Assembly: GCA_003564505.1 (NCBI GenBank)
Contig: PXFD01000175.1
Coordinates: 1-10,169 of the forward strand
Source: Syntrophomonadaceae bacterium
GTDB taxonomy: Bacteria; Bacillota_D; Dethiobacteria; DTU022
Direction of reading: 5' to 3'
DNA: 10,169 nt
The notes below the pieces were generated by a model. The model was not told the DNA's origin. It saw only the letters and a program-made list of their open reading frames with translations, and ran no database searches. Positions 1-6,243 of the stretch are shown piece after piece; the stretch's first letter is position 1; each line of letters starts with the position of its first letter. The position numbers and the translations under genes were made by a program.

Positions 1-2460
1 ATCGGCACTTAGTTCTCTGGAAGTTTCCTCGCCTGTCTCACCGGAGACTTTATGCAGGACGAAGCCGGCTGGATCGGGACCTTCATATTCCCACTGCAGG
101 GTTACACCATCTTCAGTTACGTAAGCGTTAAATAATGTAATATCGTCGGTTGTCCGACCGCGCTGTTCGGCCATATCCAGGAACCTTGGATCGGCTGGCA
201 TCTCCTCTGCATCCTGTGGTCCGCGGCCGGGACCGCCCCGTGATGACCAGCGCTCGTCGGTTATAATATATGAGGGCCGGTTATAAAAGCGGCCGTCATG
301 CATGTCACATCTTTGAGACGGTACCTGGCCTGCAATAAAATAATCAGTTCTGACAGAGTCGGCGTCCGCACAGGAATCATTAGGTAATAACCCAGATCTT
401 GAGCAGACTGTTGCCCGAACAATTCCATCAGGTTGTTCAAAATCCTGGATTTCAAGATCTTCAAAAGCTTCCAGGAAGACTTCTCGCAGAAAAGCAGTGG
501 AGTATCTCCATCCCTGTTGAATACTGCCCATCTTGGGTTCATCATAACCCATCCAGAAAGTAGCAACCAGGTTAGGTGTGTAGGCGGCCAGGTAAACATC
601 CTTCCAGTCGTCAGTAGTACCGGTTTTTGCTGCTACCGGACGGTCAATCTGCAGAGCCCGGCCAAGGTACTTTGTTACAAAGTCCTGCAGAATATCATTG
701 ACCAGAAAAGCAGCCTGGGGGCTTAATACCTGTTCCGGGTCGACACGGTTTTCATATAGTACCTCTCCATAGCGATCTTCTATCTTCTCTACAGTATGGA
801 GCCCAACCTTGACTCCATCATTAGCGAGAACACTATAGGCCTGCGCCATATCAACTGCGCTTACTCCCCTGGTAAAGCCGCCAAGGGTTAAAGCGATGTT
901 ATCCATCTCGTCAGGATGAAGAGTGCTAATACCCATCCTTTCAGCATACTCGGCTCCAACACGTGGACCTAAATCTTCAAAAGCACGGACAGCTGGAATA
1001 TTGTATGAAAAATACAGTGCATCTCGAGCCGGGATAAAGCCCCTGAACGCATAATCAAAATTTTCCGGGAACCAATCGCCCCTGGGGCCAATATATGGTG
1101 AATCATCCAGGGTTGATCCGGCACCGGCCAGGGTGCCCTCTTCAAAAGCAGGGCCGTAAGTTATTATTGGTTTAATAGCTGAACCGGGCTGACGCAAAAT
1201 ATTAAAGCGAAGAATTTCATCAACTCTTTTCTGGTAGTCGCGTCCTCCGCCTAAAGCCCGGATCTGGCCTGTTTCAGGGTCAGCAAGAACTATGGCTGCC
1301 TGAGGCTGGGCCACTCCGGTTTCTTCATCTTCCAATTCTTCAAGCTGGGCCCTGGTCAGATCTTGACCACCGGGGAGGGAAGCAATCGCGGCCCTGGCTT
1401 CGGCCATATTTACATGAATAGTTGTCGGATATAGCTCTTCATTGGCCAGCACTGATTCAACATGGCTCTGCATCTTAGGATCGAGGGTAGTATATACTCT
1501 AAGTCCATCAGTATAGATCGCCAGGTAAGCTTCCTGGCGTGATTCAATCGTAGGCAGATCAGTAAGAACTTCTATCAGTTCCTCGTGAACCACATAATCT
1601 ACGAAGTGCGGGTAGGGATATTCTTCTTCTCTCGGTGTCCCGTAAGACATCTGCCGGTTTAGGGCCTGGTTATATTCTTCTTCAGTCAGCATCTCCTGTC
1701 TGTGCATATTACCAAGCACAATGCGCATTCTTGCTTCAGCTTCCGCCTGGTTATCAAAAGGGTTGAACAAATTTGGTGACTGAACGGAACCCGCAAGCAT
1801 TGCGGCTTCATTAACATTAATTTCTTCAACACTTTTGTCAAAATACGTTTGGGACGCAGCCTCAACACCGTAAGCCCCATTACCGAAATAAATCCGGTTT
1901 AAATACATTTCCAGGATTTCATTTTTACCGTATATTTGTTCCAGCTGAATAGCCAACCATATTTCCTGAATTTTTCTTTCGTAACTTTGGTCAGTTGTTA
2001 AGTAAGCATTTTGTGCCAGCTGCTGACTGATGGTGCTGGCCCCCTGGACTATTCTGCCAGCTTGCAGGTTGGCGTAAGCGGCCCTGATACTGCCGACAAC
2101 ATCAAACCCGAAATGATCGTAAAAACGTTCATCCTCAATGGCGATAAAGGCCTGCTGAACATGCTCAGGAACCTGGTTAAGGCTGACAGCAATCCGGTTT
2201 TGCTCTTCGTGTAAAGCAGTTATTTCCTCGCCATGGACATCAAAAAGATAGGATGTTTCCACCGTTGCCAGTTGAGAAGTATCGAGTTCAGGGGCATCGT
2301 TAATAACGCTGTTTATAACTGCTGCTGCAGCGCCGCCCCCAATAAGAAATAACAAAAAAAATACGAGCAGAATAATTTTTATAATGCTGCGTCTTTTTCT
2401 TGGGCCTTTCTTTTTGGTTTTATCTATTTTTTGATCAAATGGTTTTTTCTTTTCTGCCAA
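1..2460 (-). CDS. Class A penicillin-binding protein, PBP1A type (3' end beyond window)
   Basis: Bifunctional cell-wall synthase: a GT51 glycosyltransferase polymerises lipid II and a transpeptidase cross-links the strands outside the membrane. Reading the minus strand gives 820 uninterrupted codons, and the reading frame runs off the left edge. A Lys/Arg-rich cytoplasmic tail (about 3-24) precedes one membrane anchor (about 26-49). GT51 motifs follow: EDERFYDH from residue 109, GASTISQQLAQN from 140, then RKIQE, NRIYFGNGAYG and NEAAMLAG. Transpeptidase motifs are S427-A-I-K430 (acylated serine), S485-Y-N and K612-T-G-T. A Cys-containing linker follows, and about residues 775-820 read like the start of a fibronectin type III domain (LQWEYEGPDPAGFVLHK). 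The start is TTG, with AAGGAGG 11 bases upstream; no other in-frame start is plausible. It is transcribed divergently from the acyl-CoA synthetase gene. The family is certain; the symbol (ponA or pbpF type) is not. Confidence 0.95.
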   Translation of the reverse strand, partial: MAEKKKPFDQKIDKTKKKGPRKRRSIIKIILLVFFLLFLIGGGAAAAVINSVINDAPELDTSQLATVETSYLFDVHGEEITALHEEQNRIAVSLNQVPEHVQQAFIAIEDERFYDHFGFDVVGSIRAAYANLQAGRIVQGASTISQQLAQNAYLTTDQSYERKIQEIWLAIQLEQIYGKNEILEMYLNRIYFGNGAYGVEAASQTYFDKSVEEINVNEAAMLAGSVQSPNLFNPFDNQAEAEARMRIVLGNMHRQEMLTEEEYNQALNRQMSYGTPREEEYPYPHFVDYVVHEELIEVLTDLPTIESRQEAYLAIYTDGLRVYTTLDPKMQSHVESVLANEELYPTTIHVNMAEARAAIASLPGGQDLTRAQLEELEDEETGVAQPQAAIVLADPETGQIRALGGGRDYQKRVDEILRFNILRQPGSAIKPIITYGPAFEEGTLAGAGSTLDDSPYIGPRGDWFPENFDYAFRGFIPARDALYFSYNIPAVRAFEDLGPRVGAEYAERMGISTLHPDEMDNIALTLGGFTRGVSAVDMAQAYSVLANDGVKVGLHTVEKIEDRYGEVLYENRVDPEQVLSPQAAFLVNDILQDFVTKYLGRALQIDRPVAAKTGTTDDWKDVYLAAYTPNLVATFWMGYDEPKMGSIQQGWRYSTAFLREVFLEAFEDLEIQDFEQPDGIVRATVCSRSGLLPNDSCADADSVRTDYFIAGQVPSQRCDMHDGRFYNRPSYIITDERWSSRGGPGRGPQDAEEMPADPRFLDMAEQRGRTTDDITLFNAYVTEDGVTLQWEYEGPDPAGFVLHKVSGETGEETSRELSAD

Positions 2461-2471
2461 CTTATAGTCAA

Positions 2472-2478
2472 CCTCCTT
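2472..2478 (-). promoter_or_regulatory. Shine-Dalgarno of the PBP gene, decides the TTG start
   Basis: On the minus strand AAGGAGG lies 11 bases before TTG at 2460. The upstream ATG at 2485 is out of frame and meets a stop within six codons. The spacing is slightly long, but this is the only ribosome binding site that fits the PBP frame. Confidence 0.8.
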
Positions 2479-2502
2479 GAGACATAAAAATCATCTGTCA
2501 AC

Positions 2503-2511
2503 ATTATAACA
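2503..2511 (-). promoter_or_regulatory. Extended -10 promoter for the PBP gene
   Basis: The minus strand reads TGTTATAAT, a perfect -10 hexamer with the TGn extension. The hexamer 17 bases upstream (TTATAG) is a poor -35, as is usual for extended -10 promoters. Transcription would start near 2496, leaving a leader of about 36 bases that contains the Shine-Dalgarno. Confidence 0.7.
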
Positions 2512-2708
2512 CAGCTTTTCAATGGCTATAATTGCAAACGATAAACTAATTATTAAGTAAATAATATTTTTTGTTAATCATCTTGATGAAAGTTACTTAA
2601 AGGTATACCCATTTATTAATTGATCATGTAAAATATTAATTAGTAAAACAAAAAAAGTAGCAGGAATTGGAAGCATGATAGCACAAAAATGAGATAGGAG
2701 GAGTAATT

Positions 2709-4886
2709 ATGAACAGCCGGCAGGCGTATGAACTTGAAGCAGCAAAAGCAGCTGAACTGGAAACATTTTTTTATCCTGAGTCAATTGCGGTGATCGGGGC
2801 CAGTCAAAATGCACTTAAACCTAATGGGATACCTTTATATCTTTTGAATATGTTTGGTTTTGAAGGAGATGTTTATCCTGTTAATCCTAAATATGAAAAT
2901 GTGGGTGGACTAAAGTGTTACCCATCGATTCTTGATATTGATTCGCCGGTAGACCTGGCAATTATTGGAGTTGCCGCTGCCCAGACTATGGCTGTTCTGG
3001 AAGAATGTGAAAAGAAGCAAGTCAAAACAGTAATAATATTTACATCAGGTTTTGCTGAAGTTGGTGAAGAAGGGCGAAAGGTTCAGGAGGAAATGAAAAA
3101 TCTGGCTGATAGGAGCGGTATACGTATTCTTGGTCCGAACTGCCTGGGCATATTGAATTATTATAACGGAAACATGGCCAGTTTTTTCTACAACCAGGAG
3201 CGAAGGGACCTGGTTCATCCGAAGAAACTTTCATTTATTACCCAGAGCGGTGGTCTTGGTGGAATCATATATCAAATGGTTATGCAGCTTTCGATTGGAT
3301 TCAATTACTTTGTCAGCACCGGTAATGAAGCAGATGTATCATTTTCAGAAATCCTTAACTACCTGGTCAGGCAGGATGAAGTTTCCATTGTGGCTGGTTA
3401 TCTTGAAGGGTTGCAGGGCGATGGCAGGTTGTTTATGGAAGCCTGCCGCCATGCCCTGGAACAAAAAAAACTGGTAACTATGCTTAAAGTAGGGCGGACA
3501 GAAAGTGGGGCTGCTGCTGCGGCATCTCACACCGGCGCCATAGTCGGTATAGATCAGGTCTATGATGGTATGTTTAAACAATATGGTGTGCCGAGAGCTG
3601 ACGATGTTGAACAGATGAATGCCCTGATTGCCCTTTATGCTTCCGGAAGATTGCCCCGTGGTAAGAAAATGGCGATAATAACTATTTCCGGTGGCGGTGG
3701 AGTAGTTGTTGCTGACAAATGCCCTCAGTACGGCCTGGAAGTAGTCGGCCTGACAGAATTAACCCAGCAGGAATTGCGGGAATTTTTCCCGGTTTTCGGA
3801 GCAGTCGGCAATCCCGTTGATTTAACTTCCCAGCTGTTTATTGACACGGAGCTGTTTCAGCGGGCGCTGCGTTTGGTAATGCAAGATCCTGAGGTTGATG
3901 TTGGCGGTTTCTTTTATAACCTTGAGATGCCCGATCCGGAAGCAGCCCAAAAAATAATTGAAGTATACAGGGAGCTCGAAAAACCTTTAATAATATTCAC
4001 CTGGCCTACAGGGCAGGATTATGCTATAAAAGCGAAAAACACCCTGGTTCAGGCCGGTGTTCCTGTAATTGAACATATTCCCAGTGGACTGTGGGCCATC
4101 AATGCCCTGGCTGACTGGGTTCAAAAAATAGAGCGCCCCCGCTATAAACATGTCAGTAATCCTGGCAAAGCCCGGGATTTTGCCCGCGACCAACTAAGGG
4201 AAAAGACAGCAGAACCGGGCGGTGCATTAACTGAGTGGCGCTCCAAGCAAATTTTGAAGTGCTATGATATACCTGTAACGAGGGAAACTCTTGTCACAAG
4301 CCCTGAAGAAGCTATAAAGGCTGCCAGGGATATTGGGTATCCGGTTGCGCTGAAAATTATGTCTCCTCAGCTTCTTCACAAAACAGATGTCGGGGGACTG
4401 GAATTAAACCTGAATAGTGAAAACGAAGTTGTAGATGCTTTTAATTCTATCATGAAGAAAGTAAAACAGGAACGACCAGATGCTACCTTGGAAGGAATCC
4501 TGGTTCAGGAAATGTTAAAACCAGGCCTCGAAGTTATTGTTGGTGTCAAAAACGATCCGATCTTTGGTCCTGCCGTTGTTTTCGGGCTTGGCGGTGTTTA
4601 TGTTGAAGTATTAAAAGATGTTTCCACCAGGGTTGCTCCGCTTAGTGAAGAAGACGCCCGTGAAATGATCCAGGATATAAAAGGGAAAGCTCTTTTAAGC
4701 AGTTTCCGCGGTCAAAAAGAACGTGATTTCGAGGCCCTGGTCCGGGTATTAATGAATATTTCGAGGCTTTCCCTGGAGTTGAAGGATGAAATCGAAGAAA
4801 TTGATATTAATCCGCTTATCCTATATGAAAATGGTGAAGGCGCTGTTGCGGCCGATGCTTTGCTTGCAGCAAAAAAAGATACTTAA
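2709..4886 (+). CDS. NDP-forming acyl-CoA (acetate-CoA) synthetase, fused alpha-beta
   Basis: Predicted cytoplasmic enzyme interconverting acyl-CoA + ADP + phosphate with acid + CoA + ATP through phosphohistidine, as in the ADP-forming acetyl-CoA synthetase family. The 725 residues hold the full single-chain order. A CoA-binding Rossmann domain (about 18-150) carries SIAVIGAS around 25-32. A succinyl-CoA-ligase-like domain contains ITQSGGLGG and the phosphorylated H274 in ASHTGAIVG. A third CoA-ligase domain (about 300-470) is followed by an ATP-grasp domain (about 505-720). That domain has H557 in LLHKTDVGG, matching the second conserved His of the beta subunit, then FGLGGVYVEVLKD and a terminal DINPLIL. 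The start ATG has AGGAGG at 2696-2701, 7 bases upstream. Acetate is the likely substrate from the context beside yceD-rpmF, where some clostridia carry ackA; propionate, branched-chain or aryl acids remain possible. Confidence 0.93.
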   Translation: MNSRQAYELEAAKAAELETFFYPESIAVIGASQNALKPNGIPLYLLNMFGFEGDVYPVNPKYENVGGLKCYPSILDIDSPVDLAIIGVAAAQTMAVLEECEKKQVKTVIIFTSGFAEVGEEGRKVQEEMKNLADRSGIRILGPNCLGILNYYNGNMASFFYNQERRDLVHPKKLSFITQSGGLGGIIYQMVMQLSIGFNYFVSTGNEADVSFSEILNYLVRQDEVSIVAGYLEGLQGDGRLFMEACRHALEQKKLVTMLKVGRTESGAAAAASHTGAIVGIDQVYDGMFKQYGVPRADDVEQMNALIALYASGRLPRGKKMAIITISGGGGVVVADKCPQYGLEVVGLTELTQQELREFFPVFGAVGNPVDLTSQLFIDTELFQRALRLVMQDPEVDVGGFFYNLEMPDPEAAQKIIEVYRELEKPLIIFTWPTGQDYAIKAKNTLVQAGVPVIEHIPSGLWAINALADWVQKIERPRYKHVSNPGKARDFARDQLREKTAEPGGALTEWRSKQILKCYDIPVTRETLVTSPEEAIKAARDIGYPVALKIMSPQLLHKTDVGGLELNLNSENEVVDAFNSIMKKVKQERPDATLEGILVQEMLKPGLEVIVGVKNDPIFGPAVVFGLGGVYVEVLKDVSTRVAPLSEEDAREMIQDIKGKALLSSFRGQKERDFEALVRVLMNISRLSLELKDEIEEIDINPLILYENGEGAVAADALLAAKKDT

Positions 4887-4903
4887 AAGGTTTGGGCTGC
4901 TTG

Positions 4904-4912
4904 TGATATAAT
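4904..4912 (+). promoter_or_regulatory. Possible extended -10 promoter before the NusG II gene
   Basis: TGATATAAT is a perfect -10 with the TGn extension, but no -35 is recognisable at the right distance. Transcription would begin about 4919, only some 10 bases before the ATG, so the transcript would carry little or no ribosome binding site. It may be real (nearly leaderless) or chance, with expression coming by read-through from the synthetase gene 42 bases upstream. Confidence 0.4.
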
Positions 4913-4928
4913 AGTTACCGGGTGAAAA

Positions 4929-5345
4929 ATGACATTTAAAATAAAAAAAACTGACTATATTGTAATAACGGCTATACTTGTGTGGGGCCTAATAGGCTTC
5001 TGGTTTAATATACAGCATGCCGGTGCTGTTGAGCATAAATATGCAACTATTTACGTTCAAAATGAACAGGTTGCTGAACTGTCCCTGTCTGAAGCTGATA
5101 GCTATGAATACAGCTTTGACTTCGGTCCTGAAAATGAGTATACCGCTCTTGTTGAAGTCGAAGAGGGACGGATCAGGATGATGCCTCTCGAAAATGACAT
5201 CTGTCCCAGGCATATCTGTTCACACACCGGCTGGATAGAATACTCTTATGAAAAAATTGTTTGCTTGCCAAACCAGATTATGATAGCATTCAATGAATCA
5301 TCAAGAGGCACTACCAGGGAAGATCTGGATGGTGTAACTTATTAA
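4929..5345 (+). CDS. NusG domain II-containing membrane-anchored protein
   Basis: A 138-residue protein of the NusG_II family: stand-alone extracytoplasmic domains related to the inserted domain II of some NusG proteins, function unknown. A short basic N-terminus (KIKK) leads into one hydrophobic segment at about 10-28, a signal anchor or uncleaved signal, so the rest should lie outside the membrane. The diagnostic C-terminal half is present: C92 and C97 in ICPRHICSHTGWI, then C112 in IVCLPNQIMI. It has no NGN or KOW domain, so it is not the transcription factor itself. The ATG is preceded only by a weak GGGTGA 3 bases away; an upstream GTG at 4922 is out of frame. It lies 42 bases after the acyl-CoA synthetase on the same strand and may be co-transcribed. 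Related genes are often found near redox or thiamine-lipoprotein genes, which are not seen here. Confidence 0.85.
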   Translation: MTFKIKKTDYIVITAILVWGLIGFWFNIQHAGAVEHKYATIYVQNEQVAELSLSEADSYEYSFDFGPENEYTALVEVEEGRIRMMPLENDICPRHICSHTGWIEYSYEKIVCLPNQIMIAFNESSRGTTREDLDGVTY

Positions 5346-5355
5346 GCCGACTGAC

Positions 5356-5372
5356 TGTCAAATATGTTGACA
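5356..5372. repeat. Inverted repeat overlapping the -35 box (operator-like dyad)
   Basis: TGTCAA, five bases (ATATG), TTGACA: a perfect 6-base dyad whose right arm is the -35 hexamer of the yceD promoter. A dimeric repressor bound here would block RNA polymerase. The symmetry is clear; that it is an operator is inference, and the bound protein is unknown. Confidence 0.5.
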
Positions 5373-5395
5373 AAGAAAATAACTGTCTATATAAT
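5367..5395 (+). promoter_or_regulatory. Perfect sigma-A consensus promoter for yceD-rpmF-plsX-fab
   Basis: TTGACA at 5367-5372, exactly 17 bases of spacer, then TATAAT at 5390-5395. Both hexamers and the spacing match the housekeeping consensus exactly. Initiation is expected near 5402, giving a leader of about 22 bases before the yceD ATG at 5425. Such strength suits a ribosomal protein gene. Confidence 0.9.
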
Positions 5396-5424
5396 TACTG
5401 TAGTTTTTTTTGGAAGTGGTGTAA

Positions 5425-5952
5425 ATGTATATATACCTGCCTGAGGTTAAACAAAAAGAAGGCGAAGCGCTTGATTACCTGTTTGAGGAAAACCTTTCCG
5501 AGTGGTTTGATGATTTTTCCGAAGGCGATTCAATAACTCTGCAGGTGAGTGTTTCCTCCAGTTTAGACAAAGTGTTGATTAACGGTAGCTTTAATGCTGT
5601 TATACAGGCTGTTTGTTCCAGGTGTCTCGAAAACTTTGAGCACCATTTAAAAGCTGATTTTACCGAGGTTTTTACTGTGTTAAAGGAAGTACCAACTGGC
5701 AGCACTCCTGACAGCCTGGCCGTGGAAACTGCAAATATGTATACTGTTACGGGTGACTATCTTTACTTAGATGAATACATCCGGCAATTAATCATACTGG
5801 CCCAGGAACATAGTCCTTTGTGCAAAGCTGACTGTAAGGGCATTTGTGCCGGCTGTGGTACAGACCTGAACAGCTCTTCCTGTAGTTGCAATATGGATGA
5901 TGAAGCAGTTGATATCAGGCTTTTAAAGCTCAAAGAACTGAAACAGAGATAA
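5425..5952 (+). CDS. yceD: YceD/DUF177 family protein (23S rRNA accumulation factor)
   Basis: A 175-residue cytoplasmic protein of the DUF177/YceD family. In Escherichia coli and plants, members are needed for normal 23S rRNA accumulation; the mechanism is unsettled. The C-terminal signature is clear: PLCKADCKGICAGCGTDLN with C133, C137, C141 and C144, followed by C153 and C155. A second pair lies centrally, C64 and C67 in CSRCLENF. The eight cysteines suggest metal binding, probably zinc, which is inference. It is the first gene after the consensus promoter, and rpmF starts only 23 bases after it, the usual pairing of this family. The start ATG follows GGAAGTGG about 6 bases upstream; the length is normal for Bacillota members. 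Confidence 0.93.
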   Translation: MYIYLPEVKQKEGEALDYLFEENLSEWFDDFSEGDSITLQVSVSSSLDKVLINGSFNAVIQAVCSRCLENFEHHLKADFTEVFTVLKEVPTGSTPDSLAVETANMYTVTGDYLYLDEYIRQLIILAQEHSPLCKADCKGICAGCGTDLNSSSCSCNMDDEAVDIRLLKLKELKQR

Positions 5953-5961
5953 CTAGTAAAT

Positions 5962-5968
5962 AAGGAGG
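5962..5968 (+). promoter_or_regulatory. Shine-Dalgarno of rpmF, decides the GTG start
   Basis: AAGGAGG lies 7 bases before GTG at 5976, ideal spacing. It sets the rpmF start at the residues VAVPKRK, matching the conserved L32 N-terminus. Confidence 0.9.
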
Positions 5969-5975
5969 CGTTACA

Positions 5976-6152
5976 GTGGCTGTTCCCAAGAGAAAAACTT
6001 CGAAATCAAAGAGGGATATGAGACGATCGCAGTACAAATTAAAAGCTCCCCATCTTATTCCCTGTCCACAGTGTCATGAGCTTAAGCCCGGCCATAAGGT
6101 TTGCTTAAACTGCGGACACTATAAAGGTCGGGAAGCTGTAAAGGTGAACTAA
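5976..6152 (+). CDS. rpmF: 50S ribosomal protein L32 (bL32)
   Basis: A 58-residue component of the large ribosomal subunit, too short for many ORF filters but unmistakable. It begins [16 protein letters not shown] after the initiator (GTG, read as Met), the standard L32 N-terminus. It carries an intact zinc ribbon: C30-P-Q-C33 and C43-L-N-C46, followed by GHYKGREAV. This is the zinc-binding C+ form; some bacteria also carry a Cys-free paralogue, which is not seen here. It lies 23 bases after yceD and should share its strong promoter. The 91-base gap to plsX contains a hairpin that may set how much lipid-gene mRNA follows rpmF. Confidence 0.98.
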   Translation: MAVPKRKTSKSKRDMRRSQYKLKAPHLIPCPQCHELKPGHKVCLNCGHYKGREAVKVN

Positions 6153-6165
6153 GAGCATATAGAGT

Positions 6166-6195
6166 ACGCCCCTGATGCTTAGCCATAAGGGGCGT
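6166..6195 (+). promoter_or_regulatory. Hairpin between rpmF and plsX
   Basis: ACGCCCCT at 6166-6173 pairs perfectly with AGGGGCGT at 6188-6195. Inside the 14-base loop, ATG and CAT can pair again after one mismatch. The stem is GC-rich in an AT-rich gap. No run of T follows (GTTATGTATATAT), so it is not a classical terminator. It may be a partial attenuator, an RNA processing point or a 3' stabiliser for rpmF mRNA. Confidence 0.65.
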
Positions 6196-6228
6196 GTTAT
6201 GTATATATGGATATTGCGGGTTTTATGT

Positions 6229-6240
6229 GAGGAAGTGATC
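6229..6240 (+). promoter_or_regulatory. Shine-Dalgarno of plsX, decides the TTG start
   Basis: GAGGAAGTGATC closely matches the full complement of the 16S rRNA 3' end (GGAGGTGATC) apart from the central bases. It ends 3 bases before TTG at 6244, putting its AGGA core at normal distance. This favours TTG 6244 over the in-frame ATG at 6175 and the GTG at 6235. Confidence 0.75.
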
Positions 6241-6243
6241 AGC

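Larger units (their letters stand above)
2461..2708. other. AT-rich divergent intergenic region
   Basis: These 248 bases separate the PBP and acyl-CoA synthetase genes. They hold the PBP promoter, a CcpA-site-like sequence at 2532-2546, and AT-rich DNA (about 2540-2660) with no convincing consensus promoter toward the right. TTGATG at about 2584 with TATACC downstream has only a 15-base spacer and is weak. I see no RNA gene, small ORF or terminator here. Confidence 0.6.

Noticed and set aside
261..726. Small ORFs on both strands (112 aa minus, 97 aa plus) over the PBP 3' region
   Set aside because: They overlap the PBP reading frame, which carries the KTGT motif there. They show no recognisable domains and no ribosome binding sites.
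1686..2214. 64-aa and 67-aa ORFs overlapping the PBP glycosyltransferase region
   Set aside because: They are other-frame shadows of the clear GT51 motifs.
3040..4193. Antisense and alternate-frame ORFs of 64-78 aa within the acyl-CoA synthetase
   Set aside because: The synthetase frame is complete and motif-rich throughout, and the ORFs have no family resemblance.
6166..6205. Intrinsic terminator after rpmF
   Set aside because: The stem is good, but the following bases GTTATGTATATAT are not a T-run, and plsX has no separate convincing promoter.
6175..6243. Upstream ATG extension of plsX
   Set aside because: It adds 23 unconserved residues and its ATG lies in the hairpin loop. TTG 6244 has the best ribosome binding site and the family N-terminus.
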